A DNA stretch of 5,882 bases from Steroidobacteraceae bacterium (GCA_023253235.1 JALRHE010000359.1:1-5882); one strand, 5' to 3'; counted from the stretch's first letter, positions 1 to 5,882 are shown. Notes: generated by a model from the sequence alone, not told the origin. Numbers and translations: made by a program.

Positions 1-90
1 GCTGAGCCGCAGAAGGATGCGGGTGGCTCGCCTGATCGCGGCTTGCTCGCGGGTGAACTCGCCATGGACCTTGTTCGATGGCTGCCATGA
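1..90 (+). CDS. nnr: NAD(P)H-hydrate epimerase/dehydratase (Nnr), C-terminal tail, partial
   Basis: Frame 1 is open from the left edge to a TGA at 88-90 and gives 29 residues, ending RGLLAGELAMDLVRWLP. The 'GLLA-x-x-L...' pattern close to the stop resembles the extreme C-terminus of the dehydratase (YjeF C-terminal) domain, which repairs hydrated NADH and NADPH. In E. coli and many other gammaproteobacteria nnr lies directly upstream of tsaE, and here the reading frame runs into the tsaE start with an ATGA overlap. The identification rests on this short tail plus gene order. The catalytic and nucleotide-binding parts lie outside the window, so it cannot be told whether the gene is the bifunctional form or the dehydratase alone. 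Confidence 0.62.
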   Translation, partial: AEPQKDAGGSPDRGLLAGELAMDLVRWLP

Positions 91-545
91 AGTTCGGGCT
101 GATCGACGAATCGGCGACATTGGAGTTTGGCGCGAGGCTGGCGGCGACCATGCCGCCATCTTCCGGCGGTGCGCTTAAAGTCGCGCTGCGAGGTGATCTT
201 GGCGCCGGCAAAACGACCCTCACTCGCGGTTTTTTACGCAGTCTTGGTGTGATGGGTTCGGTACGTAGCCCCACTTTTTCGTTGCTCGAAACGTATGAAC
301 TTGCTCATTTGACCGTCGTGCATTTGGATCTTTACCGACTACGCGATGCGACGGATGTCCGAGGTCTGGGTCTGGCCGATCATGATCGCCCGGGCTGTCT
401 TTGGATGGTCGAATGGCCCGAGCGGGCGGAGCGGGCGCTCGGTCAATTCGATCTCGAGGTGATGTTGCGAGTCGTTGGAACGGGGCGGGAGGTCGAGGTG
501 GCCGCGGGCAGCGAGTTGGGCCGCCACTGGTTGCAGGCGTTGTGA
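87..545 (+). CDS. tsaE: tRNA threonylcarbamoyladenosine biosynthesis ATPase TsaE
   Basis: A 152-residue cytoplasmic P-loop ATPase that works with TsaB and TsaD in making t6A at position 37 of ANN-decoding tRNAs. Its ATPase drives the TsaBD complex through its cycle. Numbered from ATG 87, the Walker A loop GDLGAGKTT is at residues 36-44, the SPTF switch motif at 61-64, HLDLYRL with its Asp81 at 79-85, and VEWPE with Glu109-Trp110 at 108-112. These match E. coli TsaE (Asp80, Glu108, Trp109) with a one-residue offset. Length is typical of the family (about 150). ATG 87 is preferred because it overlaps the upstream stop as ATGA and puts the P-loop at the usual distance. An in-frame ATG at 78 would add three residues. 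Neither has a clear Shine-Dalgarno, so translation probably depends on coupling to the upstream gene. The segment before VEWPE reads DHD where E. coli has DYF, a mild divergence. Confidence 0.95.
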   Translation: MKFGLIDESATLEFGARLAATMPPSSGGALKVALRGDLGAGKTTLTRGFLRSLGVMGSVRSPTFSLLETYELAHLTVVHLDLYRLRDATDVRGLGLADHDRPGCLWMVEWPERAERALGQFDLEVMLRVVGTGREVEVAAGSELGRHWLQAL

Positions 546-564
546 AGTCTCGATCGCAGAGCCC

Positions 565-603
565 TAATTTTGTTGAAATTTATTGTACTTCAAGCGTACA
601 GTT
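565..603 (+). promoter_or_regulatory. AT-rich patch with inverted repeat upstream of the amidase gene; possible promoter/operator
   Basis: Bases 565-590 contain only four G or C out of 26, in a window that is otherwise GC-rich. A TTGAAA (573-578) could act as a -35 box. The best -10 partner is TACAGT (598-603), but the spacing of 19 is long and the leader would be very short. Bases 584-600 form an inverted repeat, TGTAC-N7-GTACA. Together these suggest an internal promoter and perhaps a regulator site for the amidase-mutL genes. No exact promoter match was found, so this is inference from base composition, the dyad and position. Confidence 0.3.
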
Positions 604-610
604 CGCGCCC

Positions 611-1879
611 ATGACAGGGCGTCTTTGGTCGTGGGTCGTATCAGCCTTGCTGCTGGCCATCACTTCGGTGTCGGCGCAGGCGGCGACCGAGCTGCGTAGT
701 CTTCGGATCGAGAGTCAGCCCGATACGACGCAGATCCGTATCGACCTCTCGGCATCTACGCCGACGCGTTGGTTCGTGCTCGACCAACCGCGTCGCTTGG
801 TGGTCGATCTCTCCAATACCGTCAAATCCAAGCAGGTCTTGCCGCCGGCGAGCGGGGCCGTTCGAGCGCTGCGCGCCGGACCGCAAGCCAACGGTGATCT
901 TCGCTTGGTGTTCGAGATCGATCCCGCCGCTCAGCTGCAACCGGTCGGTACGGATGGATCCTCCAACCGCACCGCTGCGCTCGCATTTTCTTTGACTTCA
1001 TCGCCCGGGACATCGGTTGCCGGTGCATCGACCGTCGTTGCGCCGGTCGGTCGCGCTCCCTTGAAAGAAGTGAAGGCGGCGCACGCGCCCCCGACCTCCG
1101 GTCGTGAGGTCATCGTTGCAATCGATGCAGGTCACGGCGGTCAGGACCCGGGTGCGATCGGACGCGCAGGCACGTATGAAAAAGACGTCGTGCTCGACAT
1201 CTCCAAGCGTCTGGCCGCGCGCATCAATCAGGAGCCGGGCATGCGCGCTGTTCTTACGCGCGATGGAGACTATTTTTTGAAGCATCGCGAGCGCATTCGA
1301 CGAGCCCGGGCCGCCGGAGCGCAGTTGTTCGTCTCGGTGCATGCCGACGCCGTACGTGACCCCTCCGTGTCAGGCTCCTCGGTCTATGTGCTATCGGAGA
1401 AGGGAGCGAGCGACGAGCAGTCACGCTGGTTGGCGGATCGTGAAAACGCCGCCGATCTCGCCGGTGGTATTTCGCTCGATGACAAGGATCCGGTGATCGC
1501 CTCGGTGCTCGTCGATTTAGCGCAGTCGGCACAAATCGGTCAAAGCGTTGTGGCAGCCGAACGGGTGCTGCGTTCACTGCGTCGCGTCAACGAGGTTCGC
1601 AAGCCTCAGGTACAGCAAGCCGGATTCCTGGTGTTGAAGAGTCCGGATATCCCTTCGATGCTGGTCGAAACCGCGTTCATTTCGAGCCCATCGGATGAGC
1701 GACTGCTGAATATCGAATCCAAACGCGCCGAGTTGGCCGATGCCATCTTTGATGGTGTGCGCCAATTCTTCCTCGATCATCCGCCCGAGGGCTCGCGCTT
1801 TGCACTCGAGCGCGAGCGCGATCGAGCGCGAACGGTCGTAGCCACGGCGCCTGAGGCCGCTGCTGCCGGCAAGCTCTAG
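611..1879 (+). CDS. amiB: Periplasmic N-acetylmuramoyl-L-alanine amidase (AMIN + Amidase_3)
   Basis: A 422-residue exported zinc amidase that cuts the bond between N-acetylmuramic acid and the stem peptide, splitting septal peptidoglycan during cell separation. From ATG 611 there is a Sec-type signal peptide: Arg4, a hydrophobic core at about 5-20, and AQA cleavage near residue 24. An AMIN domain (about 25-125) should direct it to the division site. A low-complexity linker leads to the Amidase_3 domain (about 166-395). Zinc ligands are His175 (in DAGHGG), Glu190 (in TYEKD) and His244 (in SVHAD), and the catalytic Glu353 lies in LVETAF. An insert at about 268-300 containing NAADLAGG corresponds to the self-blocking helix of AmiA/B/C enzymes, so activation by an EnvC- or NlpD-like LytM factor is expected. 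The tail is Arg/Glu- then Ala-rich, with no LysM repeat. The name amiB follows E. coli gene order; many annotations would call it amiC. A GTG at 542 is an alternative start but would place 23 polar residues before the signal peptide. Confidence 0.94.
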   Translation: MTGRLWSWVVSALLLAITSVSAQAATELRSLRIESQPDTTQIRIDLSASTPTRWFVLDQPRRLVVDLSNTVKSKQVLPPASGAVRALRAGPQANGDLRLVFEIDPAAQLQPVGTDGSSNRTAALAFSLTSSPGTSVAGASTVVAPVGRAPLKEVKAAHAPPTSGREVIVAIDAGHGGQDPGAIGRAGTYEKDVVLDISKRLAARINQEPGMRAVLTRDGDYFLKHRERIRRARAAGAQLFVSVHADAVRDPSVSGSSVYVLSEKGASDEQSRWLADRENAADLAGGISLDDKDPVIASVLVDLAQSAQIGQSVVAAERVLRSLRRVNEVRKPQVQQAGFLVLKSPDIPSMLVETAFISSPSDERLLNIESKRAELADAIFDGVRQFFLDHPPEGSRFALERERDRARTVVATAPEAAAAGKL

Positions 1880-1888
1880 ATACCCATC

Positions 1889-3643
1889 GTGCCAATCCGA
1901 AAGTTGCCGAGCGCGCTCGTCGACCAGATCGCCGCGGGCGAGGTCGTCGAGCGTCCAGCCTCCGTCGTCAAAGAATTGCTGGAAAACAGCTTGGATGCCG
2001 GTGCGCGCCACATCGATATTGATATCGAAAGCGGTGGCGCAGCGCTGATCCGCATTCTGGATGACGGTCACGGTATTGCCGCCGACGAGCTCGCCTTGGC
2101 CGTGCAGCGACATGTGACGAGCAAAATTGCAACGCTCGAGGACTTGGCCGCCATCACGAGCCTGGGGTTTCGCGGTGAGGCGTTGCCATCGATCGGTTCT
2201 GTCTCGCGCATGCGAGTGGCCTCACGACGTGAGGGTGCCACGGAAGCGGTGGAGATCCGCGTCGATGGCGGTGAGGTTGGGGGTATCAAGCCTTCCTCGC
2301 AGCCGCGCGGCACGTTGATCGAGGTACGCGATCTGTTTTTCAACGTGCCGGCGCGCCGGAAATTCCTGCGCGCCGAGAGTACCGAGTGGAGTCATATCGC
2401 GAGGCTTGTCGAGCGCTTTGCGTTGGTGCGATTCGATGTGGCGTTTCGGTTGCGTCACGGCGGTCGAGTGGTGCTTGATGCGCCGTTGACGACGAGTGCC
2501 GAGGGACGGCGGGCGCGAGTGGCCGCCATTCTCGGCGACGAGTTCATCGCGAGCGCCATCGAGTTCGAGCGGCGATCCGGTTCAGTTGCATTGCACGGTT
2601 GGCTCGGTCAGCCGCAGGCGGCCAGAGCCAGCAGCGATCACCAATATGCCTACGTCAACGGTCGCACGGTCCGAGACCGGCTGCTCGCAAGCGCCGTACG
2701 ACTGGGTTATCGCGATGTGCTGTATCACGGGCGCCAGCCGGCGTACCTCGTCTACCTCGAGCTCGATCCGTCATGGGTCGATGTCAACGCACATCCGCAG
2801 ACGCTCGAAGTGCGTTTTCGTGACAGTCGGCAGATACACGATTTCGTTTTTCGCAGTGTGCACTCGGCTCTGGGCGTGCCAGCGGGTGTTGCCGCGCCGA
2901 CCGCCGATGCGGCCTCGCTCGGTGTCACGGCCGCGACGGTTACGTCGACGGAACCGACGACCCAAACTTTGCCACTCGAGACGCCTCGCGCGTCACCCAG
3001 TTTCGATCCGTGGATGTCCGGCAAGTCGACCGATGGCGTAGCGGATGCGGTAGTCGCTCGGGCGGGCGAGTTGGGTACGGCCATCGCACAACTGCACGGC
3101 GTTTACATCCTCGCGCAAAGCACCTCTGGTCTCGTGTTGGTCGATGCGCACGCGGCTCATGAACGTGTTTTGTACGAGAAACTCAAACTCGCGCAAGGCG
3201 ATCGCGCGGCCTCGCAACGTTTACTCGAGCCACGGATCGTCGATGTTGCGGCGCACGTCACCGAATTGTTTGATGAGCAGGCGGTCGAGTTCGAACGTGC
3301 CGGTTTCGAGATCGACGTGATTGCGCCCGGCAAGTTAGCCGTACGCGCAGTGCCGGGTTTGCTCGCTCAGGAGGATCCGGCACCGCTCATTCGTGAAGTT
3401 CTCAACGATTTAGCCGATGAGCAGGGTTCGCACCATCTCGATGGCACGGTCAACGCGCTACTCGGCAACATCGCATGCCGTAGCGCGATCAAGGCGAATC
3501 GTCGTCTGACGTTGCCGGAGATGAATGCATTGCTGCGCGATATGGAAGCGACGGAGCGCGCCGGACAATGCAATCACGGTCGACCGACTTGGACGACGCT
3601 ATCGCTGGCACAACTCGATCAATTGTTTTTGCGTGGCCGCTGA
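1889..3643 (+). CDS. mutL: DNA mismatch repair protein MutL, endonuclease type
   Basis: A 584-residue GHKL ATPase that links MutS mismatch recognition to downstream strand removal. The GTG start gives the canonical N-terminus (MPIRKLP...QIAAGEVVERPASV). ATPase motifs: Glu29 and Asn33 in ELLENSLDAG, Asp58 in DDGHGI, and the family signature GFRGEAL at 93-99. The transducer domain runs to about 329, followed by a Pro/Ala/Thr-rich linker (about 330-395) and the dimerisation/endonuclease domain (about 396-584). There, DAHAAHERVLYE (419-430) fits DQHA(X)2E(X)4E except for Gln to Ala. ACR (529-531) and CNHGRPT (561-567) complete the metal site, and QRLLEP (443-448) fits a beta-clamp-binding motif. 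This predicts MutH-independent nicking. Odd point: HPQTLEVRF has Thr305 where almost all MutL proteins have Lys (Lys307 in E. coli), a residue that contacts the ATP gamma-phosphate. The gene starts 9 bases after the amidase stop, has no clear Shine-Dalgarno, and overlaps miaA. Confidence 0.97.
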   Translation: MPIRKLPSALVDQIAAGEVVERPASVVKELLENSLDAGARHIDIDIESGGAALIRILDDGHGIAADELALAVQRHVTSKIATLEDLAAITSLGFRGEALPSIGSVSRMRVASRREGATEAVEIRVDGGEVGGIKPSSQPRGTLIEVRDLFFNVPARRKFLRAESTEWSHIARLVERFALVRFDVAFRLRHGGRVVLDAPLTTSAEGRRARVAAILGDEFIASAIEFERRSGSVALHGWLGQPQAARASSDHQYAYVNGRTVRDRLLASAVRLGYRDVLYHGRQPAYLVYLELDPSWVDVNAHPQTLEVRFRDSRQIHDFVFRSVHSALGVPAGVAAPTADAASLGVTAATVTSTEPTTQTLPLETPRASPSFDPWMSGKSTDGVADAVVARAGELGTAIAQLHGVYILAQSTSGLVLVDAHAAHERVLYEKLKLAQGDRAASQRLLEPRIVDVAAHVTELFDEQAVEFERAGFEIDVIAPGKLAVRAVPGLLAQEDPAPLIREVLNDLADEQGSHHLDGTVNALLGNIACRSAIKANRRLTLPEMNALLRDMEATERAGQCNHGRPTWTTLSLAQLDQLFLRGR

Positions 3644-4574
3644 ATTCGACGCGCTGCTGATTGCAGGCCCAACGGCGAGCGGCAAGTCTGCGCTGGCGTT
3701 GCGCTTGGCCGAAGTCATGCCGGCCGAGCTCATCAGTGTGGATTCCGCGCAGGTTTATCGGGGTTTCGACATCGGAGCTGCCAAGCCGTCTCGCAGCCTG
3801 CGAGAGCGGATCCCGCACCATCTGATCGACATTCGCAATCCCGAAGATACCTACAGCGCCGGCGAGTTCGTCACCGATGCGTTGCAGGCGATCGAGACGA
3901 TTCGAGAGCGTGGGCGTTTGCCGATCTTGGTTGGCGGCACGATGCTGTATTTCAATTCGCTGATTCGCGGTATCGCAAAATTACCCACCGCCGATCCGAG
4001 TATTCGTTTGGCCATCGATGCCGAGGCGGCACGCCGGGGATGGCCTGCGTTGCACGGCGAGTTGTCGGCAGTGGATCCGGTGGCGGCGAGCAAGATCCAC
4101 CCGAATGATGCTCAGCGTATCCAACGCGGTCTCGAGGTGTATCGATCGACTGGACGGCCTATCAGCGAGTGGCAGCGTGAAACGCACGCACGCCACGCCT
4201 GGCGGTTTTTACGCCTCGCGTTGGTGCCGACAGATCGAGCCTGGTTGCACGAGCGCATCGAGCAGCGCTTCCGTCAGATGATGCAGGAGGGCTTCCTCGA
4301 GGAGATTCGAGGCTTGCGAGCCCGACCTGGTCTGCAACCCGAGGCGCCGTCGCTGCGTGCGGTGGGTTACCGCCAGCTCTGGGCGCACCTCGCCGGTGAG
4401 ACCGACCTACCGACGGCGCTCGAGCGGGCGGTGGCAGCCACCCGGCAGCTCGCCAAGCGTCAGCTGACCTGGATCCATGCTGATCCAGATTGGGAGCGGT
4501 TGGATCCGCAACAAGAGGGGATCATCGAGGCGAAGTTGGCCGCCTTGCAGCGAGGGTCGCTTTCCCCACGGTGA
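3633..4574 (+). CDS. miaA: tRNA dimethylallyltransferase MiaA
   Basis: A 313-residue cytoplasmic enzyme that transfers the dimethylallyl group of DMAPP to N6 of A37 in tRNAs reading codons that start with U, making i6A, the precursor of ms2i6A. The P-loop GPTASGKS is at residues 12-19, the catalytic Asp37 region DSAQVYRGFDIGAAKP at 37-52, then PHHLID and LVGGTMLYF, which help form the substrate channel. HPNDAQRI begins the tRNA-binding part, and VGYRQLW and ATRQLAKRQLTW lie near the C-terminus. Length agrees with E. coli MiaA (316). The start is GTG 3633, inside the last codons of mutL (11-base overlap). The frame is open further upstream, but that part has no MiaA similarity and lies wholly within mutL. 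No Shine-Dalgarno is visible, so coupling to mutL translation is likely. Nothing looks broken or atypical. Confidence 0.96.
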   Translation: MAAEFDALLIAGPTASGKSALALRLAEVMPAELISVDSAQVYRGFDIGAAKPSRSLRERIPHHLIDIRNPEDTYSAGEFVTDALQAIETIRERGRLPILVGGTMLYFNSLIRGIAKLPTADPSIRLAIDAEAARRGWPALHGELSAVDPVAASKIHPNDAQRIQRGLEVYRSTGRPISEWQRETHARHAWRFLRLALVPTDRAWLHERIEQRFRQMMQEGFLEEIRGLRARPGLQPEAPSLRAVGYRQLWAHLAGETDLPTALERAVAATRQLAKRQLTWIHADPDWERLDPQQEGIIEAKLAALQRGSLSPR

Positions 4575-4642
4575 GGGAACTTCTGCCATGTTAAATTGTC
4601 AACCGGACGGGGTGGGCGAATAACATTCAGGAGTCGATCATC
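4575..4642 (+). promoter_or_regulatory. hfq leader, possible promoter
   Basis: This 68-base gap is the largest in the window and precedes hfq, which in E. coli has its own promoters in and after miaA. TTGTCA (4596-4601) could be a -35 box with AATAAC (4619-4624) as -10 at 17-base spacing, but transcription would then begin at about the Shine-Dalgarno. ATGTTA (4588-4593) and TAACAT (4621-4626) are exact inverted repeats that could pair across a 27-base loop just above the ribosome binding site. Neither element is convincing alone, and promoters could equally lie inside miaA. Confidence 0.28.
4629..4633 (+). promoter_or_regulatory. Ribosome binding site of hfq
   Basis: AGGAG, nine bases before the hfq ATG, is the only strong Shine-Dalgarno in the window. 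It fixes the start and fits high expression of Hfq compared with its weakly initiated neighbours. Confidence 0.85.
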
Positions 4643-4906
4643 ATGGCCAAGGGCCAGTCTCTGCAGGATCCGTTTTTGAACCAGCTCCGCAAGGAGCGTG
4701 TGCCCGTGTCGATCTACCTCGTCAATGGCATCAAGCTTCAGGGACAGATCGATTCGTTCGACCAGTTCGTCGTGCTGCTCAAAAATACCGTCAATCAGAT
4801 GGTCTACAAGCATGCCATCTCCACCGTCGTGCCTGCGCGTAACGTCCGTCTCCCGTCGCCGGAAGAACCCGAGGGTGGTGTTGATCCGGCCCCGGCCGGC
4901 GAGTGA
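4643..4906 (+). CDS. hfq: RNA chaperone Hfq
   Basis: An 87-residue Sm-fold protein that forms a hexameric ring and helps small RNAs pair with mRNAs, controlling their translation and decay. Residues 1-64 are nearly identical to E. coli Hfq. The proximal face has Gln8, Asp9, Phe42 and the YKH motif (55-57) for U-rich 3' ends. The rim has Arg16, Lys17 and Arg19 (E. coli has Arg at 17). The distal face has Tyr25, Gly29, Ile30, Lys31, Leu32 and Gln52 for A-rich (ARN) sequences. The core is followed by a short tail of about 22 residues, rich in Pro and acidic residues and ending PAPAGE, against about 37 in E. coli (102 residues in all). The ATG start is set by AGGAG. hflX follows after 18 bases, so co-transcription is likely. 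Identity is certain; only the role of the tail is open. Confidence 0.99.
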   Translation: MAKGQSLQDPFLNQLRKERVPVSIYLVNGIKLQGQIDSFDQFVVLLKNTVNQMVYKHAISTVVPARNVRLPSPEEPEGGVDPAPAGE

Positions 4907-4924
4907 GCTCGGCACGCCTGACGC

Positions 4925-5882
4925 GTGTTTGAACGTCCTCGCGGCGGCGAAAAAGCCGTCCTCGTTCGCTTAGGTCTCGGCGCGCCGATCGAGCAGGAAG
5001 ATCTCGACGAGTTTTCGCAGTTGGCCGAATCGGCCGGCGTCGCGGTGGCAGCCACCGTGACCGGTAAGCGCGATCGCCCGGATCCCAAATATTTTGTCGG
5101 TAGCGGCAAGGCCGATGAAATTCGACAAGTGGCGGTCGACACCTGCGCTGAGGTCATCTTGGTCGACCATGCGCTCTCGCCGAGCCAAGAGCGTAACCTC
5201 GAGAAGCTGACGGGCTTGCGCGTGCTCGATCGTAATGCGCTCATCCTCGATATCTTTGCTCAGCGCGCTCGCAGTCACGAAGGCAAGCTCGAAGTGGAGC
5301 TCGCTCAATTGCGTCACCTTTCGAGTCGGCTCGTTCGAGGCTGGACCCACCTTGAGCGTCAAAAGGGTGGTATCGGTTTGCGTGGCCCTGGCGAGACTCA
5401 GCTCGAAACCGATCGCCGCTTGCTCGGCGAGCGTGTGCGAGTCTTGTCGAAGCGACTCGAGAAGTTACAGCTGCAACGGGAGACCGGGCGACAGCGCCGC
5501 GTCGAGATCCCCATTCCGTCGGTGGCTCTCGTGGGTTACACCAATGCGGGCAAATCCACCTTGTTCCGTTCTTTGACGGGTGCGGACGCCTACGTGGCCG
5601 ATCAGCTCTTCGCCACGCTCGATCCGCTCGTGCGCAAAGTCGAGCTGCCGGGTGGCACCCCGGTCGTGCTCGCCGACACGGTCGGCTTCATCCGTGAATT
5701 GCCGCACGAATTGGTCGCGGCGTTTCGCTCCACGCTGACCGAGGCGCGTGAGGCGACGCTGCTGCTGCATGTCATCGATGCCAGCGATCCGCGTCGTGAT
5801 GAGCGGATCGACCAGGTCAACGCGGTATTGACCGAGGTCGGAGCGGGGGATCTGCCGCAGATCCGGGTCTACAACAAGATCG
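4925..5882 (+). CDS. hflX: Ribosome-rescue GTPase HflX, N-terminal part (cut by window edge)
   Basis: The first 319 codons of a GTPase that binds the 50S subunit and splits stalled or heat-damaged 70S ribosomes. The GTG start gives an N-terminus close to E. coli HflX (MF-x-R...GE-x-AVLV). The HflX-specific N-terminal domain includes PKYFVGSGK (54-62) and DHALSPSQERNLEKL, then the helical linker with SHEGKLEVELAQLRHL and the glycine-rich GGIGLRGPGETQLETDRR (148-165). The G domain shows G1 GYTNAGKS (204-211), the switch I region with LFATLDP, and G3 DTVG (251-254). The last codons read NKI plus one G, so the window ends inside the G4 NKxD motif. The start is 18 bases after the hfq stop, with no strong Shine-Dalgarno and no terminator between, so it is probably read through from hfq. 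The C-terminal part, and probably hflK and hflC in the E. coli order, lie beyond the edge. Confidence 0.97.
   Translation, partial: MFERPRGGEKAVLVRLGLGAPIEQEDLDEFSQLAESAGVAVAATVTGKRDRPDPKYFVGSGKADEIRQVAVDTCAEVILVDHALSPSQERNLEKLTGLRVLDRNALILDIFAQRARSHEGKLEVELAQLRHLSSRLVRGWTHLERQKGGIGLRGPGETQLETDRRLLGERVRVLSKRLEKLQLQRETGRQRRVEIPIPSVALVGYTNAGKSTLFRSLTGADAYVADQLFATLDPLVRKVELPGGTPVVLADTVGFIRELPHELVAAFRSTLTEAREATLLLHVIDASDPRRDERIDQVNAVLTEVGAGDLPQIRVYNKI

Noticed and set aside
584..601. LexA (SOS) box in the dyad upstream of the amidase
   Set aside because: The spacing and arms do not fit CTGT-N8-ACAG or the other LexA forms I considered.
1805..1832. Short repeat (alternating GAGCGC/GATCGAGCGC) at the amidase C-terminus
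   Set aside because: It encodes the charged stretch LERERDRAR and reflects codon use for Glu and Arg; no copies were noticed elsewhere in the window.
1574..2113. A 179-codon open frame on the minus strand across the amidase-mutL junction
   Set aside because: It lies opposite conserved coding sequence of both genes, shows no recognisable motif, and long antisense frames are common in GC-rich coding DNA.
2496..3041. A 181-codon open frame in another + frame inside mutL
   Set aside because: It is Arg/Ser-rich with no domain features, as expected from reading GC-rich DNA out of frame, and MutL fully accounts for the region.
3525..3632. Upstream extension of miaA to the ATG at 3525
   Set aside because: The extra 36 residues are out-of-frame mutL sequence with no MiaA similarity, and GTG 3633 gives the family's normal length and N-terminus.
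4549..4582. Small hairpins at the end of miaA (AGCGA-GGG-TCGCT at 4549-4561; TTCCC/GGGAA at 4562-4566 and 4575-4579) as a terminator
   Set aside because: Stems are only five base pairs and no T-run follows, so a Rho-independent terminator is not supported.
4907..4924. Terminator or promoter between hfq and hflX
   Set aside because: The gap is only 18 bases, with no hairpin, T-run or promoter-like boxes.

Overview
This window is a stretch of a gammaproteobacterial chromosome carrying the conserved 'amidase-mutL-miaA-hfq-hflX' cluster, with every gene on the + strand. The order is: end of nnr (NAD(P)H-hydrate repair enzyme), tsaE, a periplasmic N-acetylmuramoyl-L-alanine amidase (amiB/amiC type), mutL, miaA, hfq and the first 319 codons of hflX. 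It matches the order known from Escherichia coli (nnr-tsaE-amiB-mutL-miaA-hfq-hflX). The DNA is GC-rich by eye, mutL, miaA and hflX all start with GTG, and MutL is of the endonuclease type. This points to a non-enteric gammaproteobacterium of the Pseudomonas/Xanthomonas/Nevskia/Steroidobacter sort. The genus cannot be fixed from the sequence alone.

Layout: 1-90 is the C-terminal tail of nnr. tsaE (87-545) overlaps its stop as ATGA. A 65-base gap (546-610) holds the most AT-rich patch of the window and a small dyad, and is a likely place for a promoter or operator. The amidase (611-1879) is followed after 9 bases by mutL (1889-3643), which overlaps miaA (3633-4574) by 11 bases. A 68-base leader (4575-4642) precedes hfq (4643-4906), the only gene with a textbook Shine-Dalgarno. 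hflX starts 18 bases after hfq and runs off the right edge inside its G4 (NKxD) GTPase motif.

The genes serve different housekeeping tasks. These are metabolite repair (Nnr), tRNA A37 modification (TsaE for t6A, MiaA for i6A), septal peptidoglycan splitting (amidase), mismatch repair (MutL), sRNA-mRNA pairing (Hfq) and rescue of stalled or heat-damaged ribosomes (HflX). Tight spacing and overlaps imply co-transcription and translational coupling, with extra promoters plausible before the amidase and before hfq.

I found no mobile element, CRISPR array, RNA gene or unknown system. The most notable point is in MutL. The near-invariant lysine of the N-terminal ATPase (Lys307 in E. coli) reads as threonine (Thr305), in a protein that otherwise keeps all ATPase, endonuclease, zinc and clamp-binding motifs.
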